7,132 nucleotides of DNA, taken from contig CASEKM010000074.1 of the NCBI GenBank assembly GCA_949288405.1, forward strand, positions 1-7,132. The letters are read 5' to 3'. This document shows positions 5,618 through 7,132 of the stretch, piece after piece (the first letter of the stretch is position 1; each line of letters opens with the position of its first letter). Under the pieces are notes generated by a model. That model searched no databases and was not told the DNA's origin. It saw only the letters and a list, made by a program, of their open reading frames with translations. The position numbers were made by a program, and so were the translations under genes. The stretch is from an uncultured bacterium (lineage in GTDB: Bacteria > Bacillota > Clostridia > Oscillospirales > Oscillospiraceae).

Positions 5618-7084
5618 ATGGAATCCTACAAATCGTATTTTGACCGGCAGACCGTCTCGCCGCAGCTGCACGAAAAACTGCTGGCCATCGGCCGGCAGCC
5701 CCGGACAGAGCGGTGGCGCAGACCGCTCTCCCCCGCCTGGAAAAAGTGGGCGGCCCTGGCCGCCTGCTGTGTCCTGGTGCTGGGCGCCGGTCAACTGCTG
5801 TCGGACGACCCATTTGTCAGAGGCGTCTTTGCGGCATCGCCGTCGGAGAGCGGGACCTCCTCCTCAAGCGCCGGGCCGGCCGCTGTGCCGGAGGACGGCC
5901 AGGGGGCGGCGGACTACCACGGATTTCTGGTGGAGGGCCCGGAGGCCGAGGATACCTTCTCCTTCTACGCCCTCCCTGCCATCTGCTATCAGAGTGTGGA
6001 CGGCCGGCCAGAGGTGAACGCGGACCTGTCCCGCTATTTTTTGGAGGGCTCTTTCTCAGAGGATCTGACCAAGGCGGAGGTGCAGACCATCTTCTGGGGT
6101 CCGGAGGGAAAGCCGGAGGGGGCGGACGGAGATCTGCCCTGGGCGCTCTCCTGGGGGGGCTTCACCCTGTCCGGCTCCGCCCTGTACAGCGGGGAGGGGG
6201 AACTGCTGTGGGTCACCCTCCAGGGGGACAGCACAGACCAGGGGATTTCTTTCACCCTCACCCTGCGGCCGGGGGAGCTGCCCCTCCAGTGCGGGCTCTA
6301 CTCCGGGCTGGAGACCTCCGACGCGTTCGGCGTCCCGGTCACCGGCTGGAGCCGCACAGAGGACCTGAACGGCGACGGGAGCGACGACGCCCTGTGCGTC
6401 AGCGAGTTCATGGCCGGGGACGTGGGGGTGCGGTTTCAGGTCCAGTGCACCGCCCAGGATGACCCCATGAACCGGGCCGTCCTGTGCAGCGACCTCCTGG
6501 TGCGGCAGGCCCTGTCCCAGGATGGCGGGGTATACCTGGGCCACCTGCTCACCAACGGGGAGATCCCCGCCTGGCGGGAGGCGGAGTTCTCCTCCCTGGA
6601 GGAGGCCAGGCAGGAGGAGGCATTCGCCCCCTATCTGCCTGAACAGGACATTCCCGGCTACGGGGAATTTTTCGGATCCCTCTCCTACCAGGAGGGGGTG
6701 CGGAACCAGCTGTCCCTCTTCTGGCACCGGGGGTATGACAGTGTGCACATCGCCGTCTCCCTGCCCGAGGGGGAGGCCCAGTACCACCTCACAGACCCCA
6801 GCCGGCCGGAGGAGTACGACCTGCGTCTCTACCCCATCCCCTGGAGCGAGAGCGTGCCGGAGGAGTACCAGGACACGGTGTGCATGCCCACCTTCCGGGC
6901 AGAGGACATGTCCCTGGCGGTGGTGGAGGCCCGGGGCCGTGAGCACGACACCGGAGGCATGACCTACTCCTTCGGTGTGCTGCACCCCAGCGGCGCGCTG
7001 GTGGAGTACCGCTGCGACGGCCTCACCGCCCAGCAGGTGTGGGCCCTGGTTCAGGGGGCCAGTCCGTCAGGCTCCGGGCGCTGA
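5618..7084 (+). CDS. Putative membrane-anchored anti-sigma factor with large extracytoplasmic domain
   Basis: This 488-residue protein has a short charged cytoplasmic N-terminus (1-43). Its opening, YKSYFDRQTVSPQLHEKLL, resembles the sigma-binding segment of other clostridial ECF anti-sigma proteins. One membrane helix lies at about 44-62, then a Ser/Gly/Pro-rich linker (73-96), then a region of about 390 residues that I do not recognise. Within it, D249-L-N-G-D-G-S-D-D257 matches the DxNxDGxDD calcium-binding loop of FG-GAP/VCBS and EF-hand-like repeats, but only one copy is evident. The outer region is acidic and aromatic, with seven cysteines (123, 225, 260, 277, 290, 422, 466). No zinc-finger (ZAS) HxxxCxxC motif and no enzyme motif are seen. 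GAGAGGAG (5603-5610) lies seven bases before ATG. The open frame continues upstream through the sigma gene, but that part is a shadow frame. The anti-sigma role is inferred mainly from position and topology. Confidence 0.78.
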   Translation: MESYKSYFDRQTVSPQLHEKLLAIGRQPRTERWRRPLSPAWKKWAALAACCVLVLGAGQLLSDDPFVRGVFAASPSESGTSSSSAGPAAVPEDGQGAADYHGFLVEGPEAEDTFSFYALPAICYQSVDGRPEVNADLSRYFLEGSFSEDLTKAEVQTIFWGPEGKPEGADGDLPWALSWGGFTLSGSALYSGEGELLWVTLQGDSTDQGISFTLTLRPGELPLQCGLYSGLETSDAFGVPVTGWSRTEDLNGDGSDDALCVSEFMAGDVGVRFQVQCTAQDDPMNRAVLCSDLLVRQALSQDGGVYLGHLLTNGEIPAWREAEFSSLEEARQEEAFAPYLPEQDIPGYGEFFGSLSYQEGVRNQLSLFWHRGYDSVHIAVSLPEGEAQYHLTDPSRPEEYDLRLYPIPWSESVPEEYQDTVCMPTFRAEDMSLAVVEARGREHDTGGMTYSFGVLHPSGALVEYRCDGLTAQQVWALVQGASPSGSGR

Positions 7085-7087
7085 TGT

Positions 7088-7102
7088 GGGGGCGGTGCCC
7101 CC
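7088..7102 (+). terminator. Possible weak terminator after the anti-sigma gene
   Basis: GGGGGC (7088-7093) and GCCCCC (7097-7102) form a 6-bp hairpin with a GGT loop, three bases after the stop codon. Only TT follows, so it may be a weak or Rho-assisted end, or just a hairpin. The window ends 30 bases later. Confidence 0.35.
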
Positions 7103-7132
7103 TTGCCGGAGGGCTTGACTTCGATGTGAACA

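Noticed and set aside
5750..5775. Lipobox (LAAC) in the anti-sigma protein
   Set aside because: The Cys lies at the start, not the end, of the hydrophobic segment, so this is a membrane helix rather than a lipoprotein signal.
7115..7120. TTGACT as a -35 element of a following gene
   Set aside because: The window ends 12 bases later, so no -10 can be examined.

Overview
The window looks like a piece of a GC-rich, endospore-forming Firmicute chromosome, most like the Oscillospiraceae (Flavonifractor/Lawsonibacter-type gut Clostridia). This rests on a clear SpoIVB sporulation protease, strong AGGAGG-type ribosome binding sites, Firmicute families (DUF4250, YhaN-like ATPase, ECF sigma/anti-sigma pair), and GC-rich genes separated by visibly AT-richer spacers. 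The genus is an inference. I see no mobile element, tRNA, rRNA or CRISPR array.

Layout: (1) 1-597 (+) is the 3' end of a large YhaN/SbcC-like ATPase gene, followed by a long gene-free leader with a strong terminator at 689-733. (2) 1112-2224 (+) is spoIVB, probably with a TTG start, a possible sigma-G promoter and a terminator shared with the next, convergent gene. (3) 2259-3293 (-) is a two-gene unit with its own sigma-A promoter at 3329-3357: an Amidohydro_2-type metal-dependent hydrolase and then a 57-residue DUF4250 protein that is easy to miss. (4) 3417-4703 (-) is a membrane-bound family 2 glycosyltransferase with its own promoter, an approximately 78-nt leader and a strong terminator. 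(5) 4779-5123 is a divergent regulatory spacer with three TTAAGA-like direct repeats at exact 11-bp spacing. (6) 5124-7084 (+) is an ECF sigma factor followed by a single-pass membrane protein that is very probably its anti-sigma factor. That protein has an unrecognised extracytoplasmic region of about 420 residues with a DxNxDGxDD calcium-loop-like motif.

The genes do not form one pathway. Each unit has its own promoter or terminator signals. The likely functional links are the sigma/anti-sigma switch, the hydrolase-DUF4250 transcript, and possible response-regulator control in the glycosyltransferase/sigma spacer. I found no convincing new multi-gene system. The best leads are the anti-sigma sensor region and the 11-bp repeat array.
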